Positions 51,416 through 62,238 of a stretch of DNA of 64,000 nucleotides are shown here, piece by piece. The position numbers and the translations under genes are program-made. The stretch spans positions 8,300,001 through 8,364,000 of the forward strand of contig NC_059555.1 of the NCBI RefSeq assembly GCF_905220415.1. Reading direction: 5' to 3'. Source of the stretch: Colias croceus. Lineage: Eukaryota; Arthropoda; Insecta; Lepidoptera; Pieridae. The notes below the pieces were generated by a model that saw only the letters and a program-made list of their open reading frames with translations, had not been told where the DNA came from and made no database searches. The number at the start of each line of letters is the position of its first letter. The stretch's first letter is position 1.

Positions 51416-51904
51416 GACAACAATTAAAGTGACAGATCCCTGGTTTTTAAGTTGGACTGTGTTTAAATTGTTTTGTGGTAAGAACACTAGAGTATTTTAC
51501 TTATTACATTTGATTACCTGCATGAACTGACAAATAACATAAAACATGTTGTAATAACTAAAAAATATTTCATCATGACCAAAACTTAACAATTGGGGCC
51601 TTTGCAATTGTTTGTGTTATCTGCTTGTGATTATTTTGATGTCTAAACATGTGACATAGCACTTATGTTCAACAAATAAGCAAAAATAAGTCCTTAATGT
51701 CATTATTTAATACGATAATTTTCATTCTTCAATTGTTGTGTAGGATATAAATACAACGGTTAATTCGATTTTAAATACTTTTTCTTAGTTTTTAAATCAA
51801 CATTTATAAAGAAATGTTCATAATTCATGATAATATTTAACTTAACTTAGTATGCACTAGAATATTGTCTACTGTCACTATAATAATATGTGCACATTAT
51901 ATAC
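51416..51904. other. No gene seen
   Basis: AT-rich spacer. Confidence 0.4.
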
Positions 51905-51994
51905 TAACTAGATTTACGCCCATGGTTCCTCGCATCAAAGATGATTCTCATAGGAATTAAATGTATTCCTATGTCCCTTTGTATGCTAAAATCT
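51905..51994. mobile_element. Left part of a Helitron-like copy split by TTAA element 2
   Basis: CTAGATTTACGCCCATGG at the edge and CCTATGTCCCTTTGTATGCT before the insertion. The remainder resumes at 55162. Confidence 0.6.
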
Positions 51995-52549
51995 TTAAGG
52001 ACGCTGTCACAAATCTGCGTTACTCAAATTTAGGTATCTAACGTCGCCACGTGGTTCGCGGGAACATCGCGCTCACGTAAACATAGCGCATTCCATTTTA
52101 TAGACCATCTTCATACTTGATATTTTTTTTTTTATATTTTTATTGAAATTGATTCCAGAAGATTACTGGGAACTTTAAAAATTCATTTTGTTACTATTAT
52201 TAGTAGGTACGATCCTTATAAGTATTTTAGTGTATTCAACCAACTTAAAAAAGTGTGACTATTTTACAACAATTTGAATATGAATTGTATTATTGTATAC
52301 AATATCGAAGCTTTTTAAGAAATGTATAAAATACTTTTTTAAGAATTATTATCATACATAATATTATATGTTACCGGCAATATATTAAACCCGGCATTGT
52401 AAGCAATTCTTAGTAAATGTATGTTATTCCGAGAAACAGTCGGAATGAAATAAATTAAATTCGTTACCACACATTCACATTACCTATATCTTTAAATATG
52501 AACTTTTCCTAAGTAGCAAACACATTTGCAAATGTGGGTGGTTTTTGGG

Positions 52550-53280
52550 GTAGCTATTAACCAATATGAGGTCAAAACTAAAATCCAAGATGGCACCGAC
52601 GAAAATTTGAAATCTTTTCGTTATGGGTGTCATTTTCAAGGAGTTGGAGTAGCTATTAAATAAGTATTAATCAATATGAGGTCAAATCTAAAATCCAAAA
52701 TGGCGCCGACGACAATTTGACATCATTTCGTCACGGGTGTCATTTTCATGGTTTTTGGGGTAGCTATTAACCAATATGAGGTCAAAACTAAAATCCAAGA
52801 TGGCGCCGACAAAAATTTTATATATTTTCTTCATGGGTGTCATTTTCATGGTTATTGGGGTAGCTATTAACGAATATGAGGTCAAAACTAAAATCCAAGA
52901 TGGCGCCGACGAAAATTTTACATCTTTTCGACATGGGTGTCATTTTCATGGTTTTTGGGGTAGCTATTAACCAATATGAGGTCAAAACTAAAATCGAAGA
53001 TGGCGCCGACGAAAATTTTACATCATTTCGTCACGGGTGTCATTTTCTTGGTTATTGGGGTAGCTATTAACGAATATGAGGTCAAAACTAAAATCCAAGA
53101 TGGCGCCGACGAAAATTTTACATATTTTCGTCATGGGTGTCATTTTCATGGTTTTTGGGGTATCTATTAACCAATATGAGGTCAAAACTAAAATCCAAGA
53201 TGGTGTCGACGAAACTTTACATCTTTTCGGCATGGGTGTCATTTTCAAGGTTTTTGAGACAGCTATTACCAAATCCCCAA
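52550..53280 (+). repeat. 100-bp minisatellite array B of copy 2 (about 7 units)
   Basis: CAAGATGGCGCCGACGAAAA cores at about 52589, 52699 (CAAAATGG), 52796, 52896, 52996, 53096 and 53199. Same unit number as in copy 1. Confidence 0.9.
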
Positions 53281-53690
53281 TGTAACCGTCGATAATTAGG
53301 TATATTTTTCTTACTCCTTTAAAGTAAACTTAAATAAAATAACAAAAACGTTAACAACCACAGTTTTGTAGAAAGTCTTAAAAAAAACAATTTTAAAGAA
53401 CATTGAAATGCATATTTAGAAATTTAATATAAAACGCAACTCTGTGGCAATCATGTTAATATTCTGACAGATATTAGTAACTTTAAATATATTCTTTAAA
53501 TATATTCGCTAAACTTTATTTAAAATAAAGTTTATCTAAAACATTTAAACGAAGAGAATAAAATAAAAAAGAACGTGTGTGCCGAGAAAACGTGTCAGGA
53601 CTTCAGGAGTGAAACTTCTTTGGCGAGATTCATAGATACCAAAATCGCCGCCTTGCTCCATAACGCGACAGTATTACCATGACGCGATCT
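53281..53690. other. Central spacer of TTAA element copy 2
   Basis: Reverse-complement counterpart of 17546-17959, including CGTGTGTGCCGAGAAAACGT and GAGTGAAACTTCTTTGGCG. Confidence 0.6.
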
Positions 53691-53699
53691 TTAAATTCG

Positions 53700-54530
53700 A
53701 CGACCATCTTGGATTTTAGTTTTGACCTCATATTCGTTAATAGCTACCCCAAAAACCATGAAAATGACACCCATCACGAAAAATGTCAAATTTTCGTCAG
53801 CGCCATCTTGGATTATAGTTTTGACCTCATATTCGTTAATAGCTATCCCAAAAACCATGAAAATGACACCCATGATGAAAAGATGTCAAATTTTTCGTCG
53901 GCGCCATCTTGGATTATAGTTTTGACCTCATATTCGATAATAGCTACCCCAAAAACCATGAAAATGACACCCATGACGAAAAGATGTAAAATTTTCGTCG
54001 GCGCCATCTTGGATTTCAGTTTTGACCTCATATTGGTTAATAGCTACCCCAAAAACCATGAAAATGACACCCATGACGAAAAGATGTAAAATTTTTGTCG
54101 GCGCCATCTTGGATTATAGTTTTGACCTCATATTCGTTAATAGCTACCCCAAAAACCATGAAAATGACACCCATGACGAAAAGATGTAAAATTTTCGTCG
54201 GCGCCATCTTGGATTTCAGTTTTGACCTCATATTGGTTAATAGCTACCCCAAAAACCATGAAAATGACACCCATGACGAAAAGTTGTAAAATTTTTGTCG
54301 GCGCCATCTTGGATTATAGTTTTGACCTCATATTCGTTAATAGCTACCCCAAAAACCATGAAAATGACACCCATGACGAAAAGATGTAAAATTTTCGTCG
54401 GCGCCATCTTGGATTTCAGTTTTGACCTCATATTCGGTAATAGCTACCCCAAAAACTATGAAAATGACACCCATCACGAAAAAAAGCCAAATTTTCATCG
54501 ACGCCATCTTGAATTGTTTTACCCCACCAA
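53700..54530 (-). repeat. 100-bp minisatellite array A of copy 2 (about 8 units)
   Basis: GCCATCTTGG cores at about 53706, 53803, 53904, 54003, 54103, 54203, 54303, 54403 and 54503. Units at 54003-54403 alternate between two sub-variants (GGATTTCAG and GGATTATAG), so a 200-bp higher-order repeat has expanded. Confidence 0.9.
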
Positions 54531-55161
54531 TCTATTCAACAACCCATAAAAAAGAGGATCTCAGGCAAGGTAATTTTAAAAACATAATTTTAAATTACAA
54601 ATAATTGGAATATGAAACTTATACAGTTTACTCATAAAAAGTATCAAATATTTCAAATCACGAAAAAGACAGTGCACGCACAATAATCGTTTTTATTTTT
54701 GGGACGAGGAGCGATACACCCGTCCTTCCAAGAGCGCTTCTGAGCGCGGTCTGACGAACCGCGAGAACAAAATGTATGAAGAAATCGACAAGTATTTTTA
54801 ATTTAGCTCATTATTGAAATAAAATTTTGATTTAGATTCATAAAAATTACACCATATATAAAGGACTATATATCCCTCAATAAGATATAATAGTTAAGAA
54901 GATAGATTAGGCTCTTAATTTTCCTAAAATGGTACCGGTTTAGACCCCATTTTTTTGCATTTTATGCGTTTATTGTGATGGAAAAAACGTATTTCAGCGA
55001 CAATTTTGTATGACGTCGTACAATTTTTATAAGATGAACGTAGAGCTGAATATATTATCTTTAAATTAAGATATTACTATGTTCTCACGTGTAATTGCTT
55101 TAAGTTAAAATGGTACCGAAAAACAGCGTGTTTTTGTAAAAATACGTTATAGCGTCCTTAA

Positions 55162-55315
55162 AACTATGCAACGGATTTTGATGCGGTTTTTTTTAATAGA
55201 TAGTATTATAATATATATAGATAGTTTTTTAATAGTGATTCAAGAGGAAGGTTTTAGTATATAATTTATTAGGTTTTAGACAAAGCGGGTGAAGCCGCGG
55301 TCGGTAAGCTAGTAC
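55162..55315 (+). mobile_element. Right part of the Helitron-like copy split by TTAA element 2
   Basis: AACTATGCAACGGATTTTGA ... TTAGGTTTTAGACAAAGCGG ... GAAGCCGCGGTCGGTAAGCTAG|T, continuing the sequence cut at 51994. Confidence 0.7.
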
Positions 55316-56172
55316 TTACTATAAAATTACTTTGTTGCGGCGAGTAAGAAGGAAAAACTTTTAGCGTTTATAACATCCAAACTAAATTCCTATTACGCTA
55401 GTTTTAAAGAAATGGAAACCAGCAAATCTAATTTTTTATAGTTATAGGTACATTGTAAAATCTTTGTTTAATATATCTATTAACATTCTAAGGACTTTAA
55501 AAGGTATTGAAACACAAACGTGGAAAGATCTACATTGCATTTGATTGATGTTTTTAAGGAAGTTGATTATAAAATTATTGCAATAGCAATTATCATGTAA
55601 ATTGGAATGCTTTATAGAACCTTTGAGTTTAATTTATTCTATTTTGTTACGGTTTAAGGTGATTGCTACGATCTGTTCCCAGCCAATGTCCCGCTAGATG
55701 GCGCTGAATTCTACATTTCTAGTTTATTTGAGTTTTTGCGTAATTGGAAAAGATTAAGGTCGTAGGAATAGTCATGGCGATTACTGAATATTATATTTTA
55801 TTTAAATATGTCATATCATTGCCTTAAAATCCACCCAATTCGGTAAAACCATGCGTTTTAACATCTGTCATTGCATACAGGGTCGTTTACACACACAGAC
55901 GTATACAAAAATGATAAAGATTGAACTCTAGATGGCGTGAATGTAAAACAAGTTTGGCGTGTATGTATTTGAGTAGTTAGTAGCATATTATATTCTGAAT
56001 TTCTGATCCATGCCTATTCACTCAAAACTACCTAATAACACTAATGATTTGTAACAGTAAATTATTTCAATAGGTAGGTATTTGAACATTTCCCAACAAG
56101 ACGTAAGAATAATTATTCGTAGGTATACAAGATACAATAACAAATCTAATACACTATTTATTATTTTATTAT
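55316..56172. other. No gene seen
   Basis: AT-rich. Repeated-looking CACTCAAAACTACCTAATAA at 56020 has a relative at 57790. Confidence 0.4.
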
Positions 56173-56347
56173 TTACTAGCGGTCCGCCCCGGCTTCGCCC
56201 GTGGTACATGTTTACGTTTTCTCTCCATAAGAAGTAAGAACCATCCTCGTACTTCAAGGAATATAATAAAAAAAGAATTATCGAAATCGGTCCAGCCGTT
56301 CTCGAGTTATGCGCTTACCAACACATTTTGCGATTCATTTTTATATT
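56173..56347 (-). mobile_element. Helitron-like short element, reverse strand
   Basis: ACTAGCGGTCCGCCCCGGCT ... GCGATTCATTTTTATATTAG. First of three reverse-strand copies in a row. Confidence 0.75.
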
Positions 56348-56348
56348 A

Positions 56349-56580
56349 GACTAGCTTTCCGCCCGCGGCTTCGCCCGCGTTTTCAAAGAAAAACCCGCAT
56401 AGTTCCCGTTCCCGTGGGATTTCAGGGATAAAACCTAGCCTATGTTACTCGTGGATAATGTAGCTTTCGAATGGTGAAAGAATTTTTCAAATCTGCCAAG
56501 TAGTTTCGGAGCCTATTCAATTCATACAAACAAACAAACAAACAAAAAATCAAACCTTTCCTCTTTATAATCTTTGTATA
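56349..56580 (-). mobile_element. Helitron-like (lep1-type) element, reverse strand
   Basis: ACTAGCTTTCCGCCCGCGGC ... GGGATAAAACCTAGCCTATG ... (CAAA)n ... CTCTTTATAATCTTTGTATA. Confidence 0.75.
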
Positions 56581-56581
56581 G

Positions 56582-56755
56582 ACTAGCGGTCCGCCCCGGC
56601 TTCGCCCGTGGTACATGTTTACGTTTTCTCTACATAAGAACCATCCTCGTACTTCAAGGAATATAATAAAAAAAGAATTATCGAAATCGGTTCAGCCGTT
56701 CTCGAGTTATGCGCTTACCAACACATTTTGCGATTCATTTATATATATATAAGAT
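56582..56755 (-). mobile_element. Helitron-like short element, reverse strand
   Basis: ACTAGCGGTCCGCCCCGGCT ... CGATTCATTTATATATATAA, nearly identical to 37919-38093. Confidence 0.75.
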
Positions 56756-57049
56756 TATGTGAAAATAACCAGGAAGGTGAAAAACATATTTACGAAAACA
56801 TAGTAACATGGCTGTCGCTACAATAATTATATTTCAATTTTATCTTTTTATACCTAGTAGAACTGGCCGACGAATAAAAAAAATCGTATTAGAATACAAT
56901 ATATTACGGAACAAAAAAAGGATTGTAACTGAATTAGGTAGGTATGTTTGTTTCTGGGCGCACCGTTTTCGACGACGCGACGCGACGCGCGACGTAAGCG
57001 TATAGGTATAGGTACCTACTTTGCTAAAACAAACTAATAAAATTGTGTG

Positions 57050-59440
57050 TCTGTCTGAAAATTCGGAAAAGCATATTTTGCAAGTTTGTGATTACTTTGA
57101 TAGTTTACCGATTTATAATAATTGTAATTGTAATTGTATAATATATAATTTGCAATGTGGTGAAATTTCATAAAAATCACGGGCCAATTTTTTGTTTTGA
57201 ATCCCACCGAAAATATAATTGCGTTATTAGAATAATTAATTACTATACCTACCCACGATCAATTATTACAATATAGTCTCAAATGCATACTAGAGAAATA
57301 TTGCAATTTGATTCAATTAAAATGCATAGCATACAAAAATAAATTCACAACACAAGAAATTCCGCGCGCAAATCATAGCGCGTGTCAATGAAATCAAGAA
57401 TGTTTTATATCAAGCTGACGCGGACGAGCGACGACGCGACGCCGAACAAAAGTACCTACGACGGACGACCACGCTTCGAGTTGCCAAACACACAGCCAAA
57501 CAACAATAATGAGTAATAAATTGTTTACAAAAAAAACAAGTTTTCCATTTTTCTGTATGAGTAGACAGAACTTCAAAACGCCACCTGCTACGGTTTATAT
57601 TATGAACGATGGTTATAAAAATAAAAGTTATATTTGTTGGTGTAAACTATTTTATTGATCAATAATTTTGGAATTTAAAACTGTCAACATTGATTACAAT
57701 AAAACGCAGTTTTATTTTATTACACTATTGTTTTTTTATCAAAACATGTATTTGAAGTACCATATAATATTATGCTGATCCAAGCATTTTCACTCAAAAC
57801 TAATATCACTAATGATTTGTAAAAGTAAATTATTTCAATATACATTTCATAACCAACAAGTAAGAATAATTATTATTATTCCTACCTACAACAACAAACC
57901 TAAAACACTATTTACTATGGGAAAATAACCAGGAAGGTGAAAAACATTATATTATTATTTACGATTTCGACGCACTCGACTTTTAGTAAAATATAGTAGG
58001 TAAACATAATATTATGGTTTTGATTTTTGCTACTAGTATAAGAAAACTGCGTGTTAAAACTACTTGTTTGTCTGTCTGAAAATTCGGAAGTACTTTGGTA
58101 GTTTACCGATTTATAATAATATTGTATATATCGTTGTTTAAAAAATATTCAAACACAATAAAATATGATATACTGATTTATCACTGGTTTCAGTGATGAA
58201 CTGATGAGTCAATGTTAGCCACTATACTTTCGTCATACGTGTGTATGATTGATGTGATTTGCAACGTGGTGATATTTCAGAAAAATCACGGGTCAAATTG
58301 TCCCACCGAAAATATAACTGCGTTATAAGAATAACTATACCTACGATAAATTATACATAATACAATATAGTCTCAAATGCATACTAGTGAAATATTTTAT
58401 TTGAATCAATAAAATAAAAAAAAAATAAAAAATAATAATAATACAAAAATAAATTCACAACACAAGAAAATCCGCGCGCAAATCATAGCGCGTGACAATG
58501 AAATCAAGAACTTTCGAGCCGACGCGACGCGGACGACGAAGGAGCCTAACAAAAGTACCTACAATCATAGGCGGCTCGTGACAAAATTGTATGGCCGTGT
58601 TCACTTGAAATAAAACAACGAAAATAGGTACCTACAATAGCGTTAGCAGTACAAAAAAAATGAGCACCACATTATAAATGTCTATTTAATATTTATACAC
58701 TAAAAATTATAGAGTATTTCAAAACGAATTCAATTATTATTTAGCAATAATTAGAAAATCCCCGAATTTGCATTCGTGATCGTATTCATAGTGTTTGTCT
58801 ACACTAATATTATAAAGAGGAAAACTTTGTTTGTTTGTTTGATTGTAATGAATAGGCTCATAAACTACTGGACATTTTACCAATGTTTGCAAGTTTGTGA
58901 TTACTTTGATAGTTTACCGATTTATAATAATTGTATACTTATATCATTGTTTAAAAATATTCAAACACGATTTATCACTGGTTTCAGTGATGAACTGATG
59001 AGTCAATGTTAGCCACAATACTAATCACTTTCGTCATACATGTGTATGAACTATGATTGATGTGATTTGCAATGTGGTGAAATTTCATAAAAATCACGGG
59101 CCAATTTTTTGTTTTGAATCCCACCGAAAATACATATATTACTAATTGCGTTATTAGAATAATTAATTACTATACCCACGATCAATTATTACAATTTACA
59201 ATATAGTCTCAAATGCATACTAGAGAAACATTGCAATTTGAATCAATTAAAATGCATAGCATACAAAAATAAATTCACAACACAAGAAATTCCGCGCGCA
59301 AATCATAGCGCGTGTCAATGAAATCAAGAATGTAATTTATATCAAGCCGACGACGACGCCGAACTAAAGTACCTACAGTACCATTTACCTTCAGTGTACA
59401 ATTCTTCAGTGTACAGTTTACAGACCTACGACGGACGAAC
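57050..59440. repeat. Segment repeated three times (57.05, 58.08 and 58.88 kb)
   Basis: Each copy contains, in order, GATAGTTTACCGATTTATAA, GCAATGTGGTGAAATTTCAT, AAAATCACGGG, CAATATAGTCTCAAATGCAT, ATAAATTCACAACACAAGAA, CGCGCGCAAATCATAGCGCG and an (ACG)-rich GACGCGACGC stretch before AAAGTACCTAC. Copies run 57095-57465, 58090-58565 and 58900-59375. Probably fragments of one large transposon. No protein recognised. Confidence 0.75.
57466..58075. other. Spacer between repeat copies, no gene
   Basis: Includes a second copy of CACTAATGATTTGTAAAAGT and AAAATAACCAGGAAGGTGAA (also at 56040 and 56762), part of the same repeated unit. Confidence 0.45.
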
Positions 59441-59604
59441 AATAATGAGTAATAAATTGTTTACAAAAAAAAACATAGTTTCTAAGGTCATTAGTTTTAT
59501 TTTATTTTATTGTTATTTTCTTTGAACGATTGGAAATGAAATTACTCAATTTTTACACAGAACTTTGATTTATTAGAATTATGCTCATTATGTATAAGAT
59601 AACG

Positions 59605-59740
59605 AACGCGAATGCACGACATCTAGCGCGTCTTATGTCTAAACATCGCCTTTCGTTTAGACATTGACGCGCTAGATCTGTAATAAGTATATAGTCTATG
59701 CGCTAGATGTCGTGCTTTATGTCGTGTTTCGCTTGGCAAA
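59605..59740. repeat. Nested inverted repeats around TCTAGCGCG
   Basis: CACGACATCTAGCGCGT and GCGCTAGATGTCGTG form outer arms (59614-59630, 59720-59735). ATGTCTAAACATCGCC / TTTAGACATTGACGCGCTAGA form an inner pair. Confidence 0.55.
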
Positions 59741-60000
59741 AGTCACGCACACTACTGTAGAAGTGTCAAATTTTTCCGGTATTTTACTGTTGTTTTTCTA
59801 AGTAAATATTGTAAATTATTGATTAAAAAGGTCGAACGCGCACACATTTCATTATAGAGAAGTGATAAAATGATTAGTTTTAAAGAAATAGTGTCTGTGT
59901 TAAGTGTTTAGAGGTAATCAAAAATGTATGGAGGGACGGTCGGAACATCCACCTTAAACAATCCGAAAATTAAATTATTTGTTATTCATAAGGCTTAAAA
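59741..60000 (+). other. Possible transcription start region
   Basis: Unique-looking sequence with an ATG at 59871 opening only 13 codons (MISFKEIVSVLSV). It resembles a 5' UTR but no gene could be built from it. Confidence 0.2.
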
Positions 60001-60004
60001 GTTA

Positions 60005-60130
60005 CAAATCTGAATTTTTATTTTGTTTGATATTTCGGTGCTAGATAGCCCATTTATAGAGGAAGGCTATGGGTTATATATCATCATGCTAAGACCAACA
60101 GGAGCGGAGCACTGCGGATACAACCTTAGG
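60005..60130 (+). mobile_element. 5'-truncated Helitron-like element
   Basis: TTTGATATTTCGGTGCTAGA ... GAGGAAGGCTATGGGTTATA ... ACAGGAGCGGAGCACTGCGG; decayed copy of the 6289 type. Confidence 0.5.
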
Positions 60131-61589
60131 GCACATTTTTGCGCATTGCCTGTTATTCAGTGTTAAGGAAAATAGGTAAAACAGTGAATGTAAAAGGCAC
60201 AATGTTTATTGTAATAAGGTATTGAGTGTAAAAACTAAAATATTTTAACATAGCTTAAAATTTTGAATATAAAAACAAGCCTAGGTTTACAATTATGGTC
60301 ACCCTTGTCAATTTAGTAATTTTAAATAGAAGTTTTTAGCTCAAATGTTCTATGACTATGCTAATGTTCAAAAGTATATTTGAAAGTTTTGTTTTCATAA
60401 TGAGTTTCTTTTAAATTAGCTGGCAACTTAAAGTTTTTTATTTTTTAATAACTCAGCCCCCGGAATCACAGACACAATAGAAAATCTATTGTGTCGTGGA
60501 CCGATCGGGCCGCTGCGGGCTCAATGGGTTAAAACCTATGATATATAAAAGAGCTAGATACGTTACCCGCTCTCTATTTTGGCAAGAAAAAACTCAGGTA
60601 AGTGCCCGAGTTTCACTTAGTCACGCACCATTCAGCGTCGTGGCTGGACGTTCTTTTTGTATTTTAATCGGCAGTTGTTATTACGAAGTACATGAGTGAG
60701 ACATGTATTATGTCTCGTGCGTGAGAGTGAAAGAGAGAACAACTGTATTGGTGATAATGCGTTAGTAAGTAGGTATGTATTAATTACGCTGCTTTTTAGT
60801 GCAATGGTGTTGGCGTATGCCGCGTCTACTAGTATAATAGGTCATTGGTTAAAACATAGTTTCTATCAACAAATTCATAAAAGCCCAAGTGTCTGAGTAA
60901 TATAAGTATTAGTAACAAGTAATTTCAATAAAAGGTGGAGGTTCTTAATATGAAATATAGAAGTTTTTGTAACATAAGAATTATGTTCCTCTTTCTAAAA
61001 TATTATTAACCAACTTATTAACCTTGTTGATCATAGATTACTTTTGACTATAGTAGAAACTATCCAATAGTGAAGCTTGTCTCTATTAATTAAATTATTA
61101 CAATGGTTACTATAACAATGTTGGTTTAAATATTACAATATGGTTTGGTTTTTGTATCTTTTGCATCTCCTAAATCATTATAAAGTGAGGAATTTTAATA
61201 TTACTGCCTAATTAATTTTGATCAATAACTTATTCAGAATAAAATAAAGAAACTAAGCTATGCTGTGTCTTGTAACATACATTTCTTTTAATTTGCATAT
61301 TAATTGAAACAAAGAAGCACAAACAAGCATGAAAAATAACGCACCGGTAATTGTTTAAATTAAAAATTAATTACCATTAGCAAGTCAATAGTAACAGTAC
61401 TCGTATGATACATGGTGTTTCCCCTCTGAGAAATGATTTCAATTGCAAATTAAGTGTCTTCTTGTAATAACTGTTATTTCTTTGTACTAGTTTTGATTGG
61501 TACTTCCTATTGATAATCGTGTTCTATTACTTTCATAGTTGTGTTACAAAGTAAAATTTATGAATCACTGTTAGAGTTTTTGTATAATT
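60131..61589. other. No gene; palindromic insert near 60468-60495
   Basis: GACACAATAG-AAAAT-CTATTGTGTC at 60470-60494 is a perfect hairpin next to CGTGGACCGATCGGGCCGCT...CTCAATGGGTTAA, which looks like a mobile-element end with a TTAA. The rest is AT-rich. Confidence 0.45.
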
Positions 61590-61745
61590 TTGTACCCGCG
61601 TGGCTCCGCTTCTGTTGGTCTTAGCATGATGATAACCAGCCTTCCTTGATAAATGAACTATCCAACACTGAAACAATTTTTCAAAACGGACCAATTACTT
61701 GAGATTAGCGCTTTCAAACAAACAAGCTTTATATTATTAGTACAT
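61590..61745 (-). mobile_element. Helitron-like fragment, reverse strand
   Basis: TACCCGCGTGGCTCCGCTTC ... CCTTCCTTGATAAATGAACT ... CAAACAAGCTTTATATTATT; same type as 3844-4042. Confidence 0.5.
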
Positions 61746-62238
61746 ATAGCTATATTGTGGGTTCTGTTATATATTTATAATTGAGATGTATAGTAACTTT
61801 GAACCAAATCTTGACGAGCCAATAAGAATTAAATAAGGATTTATGTGACGAAAATGTTTTTGGGTTCGCATTTTAAATGCATATTCAATGAAGATATGTA
61901 ATGATGAAAGAAAGTTACGATTTAAAAAATATTTAAAACACATAGATAAGAATTTAGTTAATACAGTGATGTAGGAAGGTAAGAAAGTTTGAATTTTTAA
62001 ATAAGATACATTATCACCATGCTTTATAACAACACTGCGCGCTAAATATAAAAATAATATTTTTACTACAAAATATGGATTGTGGCACAAAAACTGCCGT
62101 AGAAGGAAAAATATATAAGTATAGTATTTATCTTTTTCCCTTTTATTTTTAATATTCTCAATAAAATGATCGCATAGAGTAGTCAACTACAGTTTACAGT
62201 TAAATTTTTGCAAAAAGACATAAAATTCTTACCCTAAG
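61746..62238. other. No gene seen
   Basis: AT-rich sequence; the 139-codon open frame on the - strand has no recognisable domain and biased AT composition. Confidence 0.35.

Larger units (their letters stand above)
51999..55157 (+). mobile_element. TTAA-flanked element, copy 2, with two opposed minisatellites
   Basis: 3159 bp between TTAA at 51995-51998 and 55158-55161. Left end GGACGCTGTCACAAATCTGC; right end (reverse) GGACGCTATAACGTATTTTT. Colinear, in reverse orientation, with 16374-19222, including unique ends with the GGTACCATTTTAACTTAAAG and GGAACATCGCGCTCACGTAA text. 310 bp longer because array A has three more 100-bp units. No transposase. Confidence 0.88.

Noticed and set aside
60457..60598. 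Possible exon ending in a perfect CAG|GTAAGT, which might follow the exon at 50670
   Set aside because: Frames from the best acceptor hit stops, and the region has a perfect hairpin and a TTAACCCATTGAGCC-like end typical of a mobile element.
61767..62186. 139-codon open frame on the - strand
   Set aside because: AT-driven composition, no motif, no splice or promoter support.
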